In this document: positions 4,196 through 5,134 of the stretch, piece by piece | Layout of the letters: every line of letters starts with the position of its first letter | How positions within the stretch are numbered: position 1 is the first letter of the stretch | Assembly (NCBI GenBank): GCA_021777365.1 | Contig: JAJYDP010000411.1 | Span: forward strand, 1 to 5,134 | Reading direction: 5' to 3' | Length of the DNA: 5,134 bases | Source: Chloroflexota bacterium | Lineage (GTDB): Bacteria; Chloroflexota; Limnocylindria; Limnocylindrales; CSP1-4 | Notes under the pieces: model-generated | Seen by the model: the letters and a program-made list of their open reading frames with translations, nothing else | Database searches by the model: none | Told to the model about the DNA's origin: nothing | Translations under genes and position numbers: made by a program

Positions 4196-5134
4196 ATGCC
4201 CGAGGTCGGTCGCGTCCTCGGCGGCCGCTATCGCCTCATCGAGCTGCTCGGCGAAGGTGGGATGGCCACCATCTACCGTGCGCATGACAACCAGCTCGAC
4301 CGAGACGTCGCCGTCAAGCTCCTGCGCCCGCAGTACGGCCGGGACGCTGGCTTCATCGCGCGCTTCCGCCAGGAGGCGCAGTCGGCGGCATCGCTGAACC
4401 ACCCGAACGTCGTCAACGTGTACGACTACGGCACGGACGAAGCGGGGCCGTTCATCGTCATGGAGCTGGTCGACGGGGAGAACCTCGCCGAGATCCTGGG
4501 CGAGCGCGGGTTCCTGCCGCCGATCGCCGCGGCGGGCATCGCCGAGCAGGTGGCCGAGGCGCTGGCGGCGGCGCACGCGCGGGGCATCGTGCACCGCGAC
4601 ATCAAGCCGTCGAACATCCTGCTGACTCGCGACGGGCGCGCCAAGGTGGTGGACTTCGGGATCGCGCGGGCGCTGGTCGAGGCGCAGCTGACGCTCCCCG
4701 GCACCACGCTCGGCAGCGTCCATTACTTCAGCCCTGAGCAGGCACGCGGCGAGCCGGTGACCGCGGCGAGCGACATCTACTCGATGGGGCTGGTGCTCTT
4801 CGAGATGGTCACCGGCAGGCGCACATGGACCGGCGACACGGCCGGTGCCGTCGCGCTCGCCCGACTGGGCGGTCCCGCCCCGCGGCCGTCGTCGTTCCGG
4901 CCGGAGATCCCGCCGGCGATCGACGCCATCGTGGCGCGGGCGCTGGCGCTCGACCCCGAGGACCGGTTCGCATCCTCGGCCGACATGGCCGCCGCCCTGG
5001 GTTCCTTCCTGGCCGACCCGCGCGCGCCTGCTCGCCTCGGACCCACCGCGGGGGCCGCCGCGGGCGTGCCACGCGCCGGTGCCGGGGGCGCGGCCGGAGG
5101 TGCCGCGCTGGGCGCTGGCGGCGGGGCGCAGGGC
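4196..5134 (+). CDS. Hanks-type Ser/Thr protein kinase, C-terminus beyond the window
   Basis: The first 313 codons are present and the frame is still open at the right edge. The kinase domain spans about residues 12-272 and has all the usual catalytic elements: glycine loop GEGGMATIY (19-27), ATP lysine K41 in AVKLL, helix-C glutamate E60, catalytic loop HRDIKPSN (133-140) with D135, DFG (153-155), SPE in place of APE (179-181), D193 in SDIYS, and R257 in DRF. An active enzyme that phosphorylates Ser/Thr is expected. From about 280 the sequence becomes Ala/Gly-rich, resembling the linker that leads to a membrane helix and outer sensor domain (PASTA or other) in PknB-like kinases, but that part is not visible. 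GAGGG (4186-4190) lies 5 nt before the ATG. It is 25 nt downstream of galU with no obvious promoter between, so one operon is likely. Substrates are unknown. Confidence 0.93.
   Translation, partial: MPEVGRVLGGRYRLIELLGEGGMATIYRAHDNQLDRDVAVKLLRPQYGRDAGFIARFRQEAQSAASLNHPNVVNVYDYGTDEAGPFIVMELVDGENLAEILGERGFLPPIAAAGIAEQVAEALAAAHARGIVHRDIKPSNILLTRDGRAKVVDFGIARALVEAQLTLPGTTLGSVHYFSPEQARGEPVTAASDIYSMGLVLFEMVTGRRTWTGDTAGAVALARLGGPAPRPSSFRPEIPPAIDAIVARALALDPEDRFASSADMAAALGSFLADPRAPARLGPTAGAAAGVPRAGAGGAAGGAALGAGGGAQG

Overview
The window is very GC-rich (mostly C/G at third codon positions) bacterial chromosomal DNA. It looks like a Chloroflexota or actinobacterial genome. The GalU and membrane-protein sequences remind me most of uncultured soil or freshwater Chloroflexota, but this is recognition from memory and phylum is not proven. 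No mobile-element genes, tRNA, rRNA or CRISPR array were found. All five supported genes read left to right.

Layout. Positions 1-637 hold no convincing gene. They carry a 13-bp tandem array, a 39-bp-period duplication, a 13-bp inverted repeat pair, and near the right end a promoter for the next gene. 638-1012 encodes a small Cys/His-rich protein of unknown function. 1013-1181 holds two or three further tandem duplications and a good sigma70-type promoter. 1182-1991 encodes a protein with an N-terminal MerR/excisionase-type helix-turn-helix and a helical C-terminal domain. It overlaps by 4 bases (ATGA) the gene 1988-3079 for a polytopic membrane protein of unknown function, so the two are very likely co-translated. 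3080-3288 is a repeat-rich regulatory gap. 3289-4170 is galU (UDP-glucose synthesis), and 25 nt later a Ser/Thr protein kinase begins at 4196 and runs off the right edge.

How the genes may work together. The HTH/membrane-protein pair is a candidate membrane-linked regulatory module. GalU supplies UDP-glucose for envelope glycans, and the adjacent Hanks-type kinase, probably in the same transcript, could couple envelope state to phosphorylation. Both links are inferred from gene order.

The most unusual pattern lies between the genes. Every intergenic gap carries short tandem duplications of unrelated sequence. At all three gene ends that do not overlap another gene, the duplication covers or touches the stop codon: 985-1048, 3072-3113 (which gives three in-frame TGA codons) and 4170-4184. 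A near-identical 18-mer containing the -10 element precedes both the small Cys-rich gene and galU.
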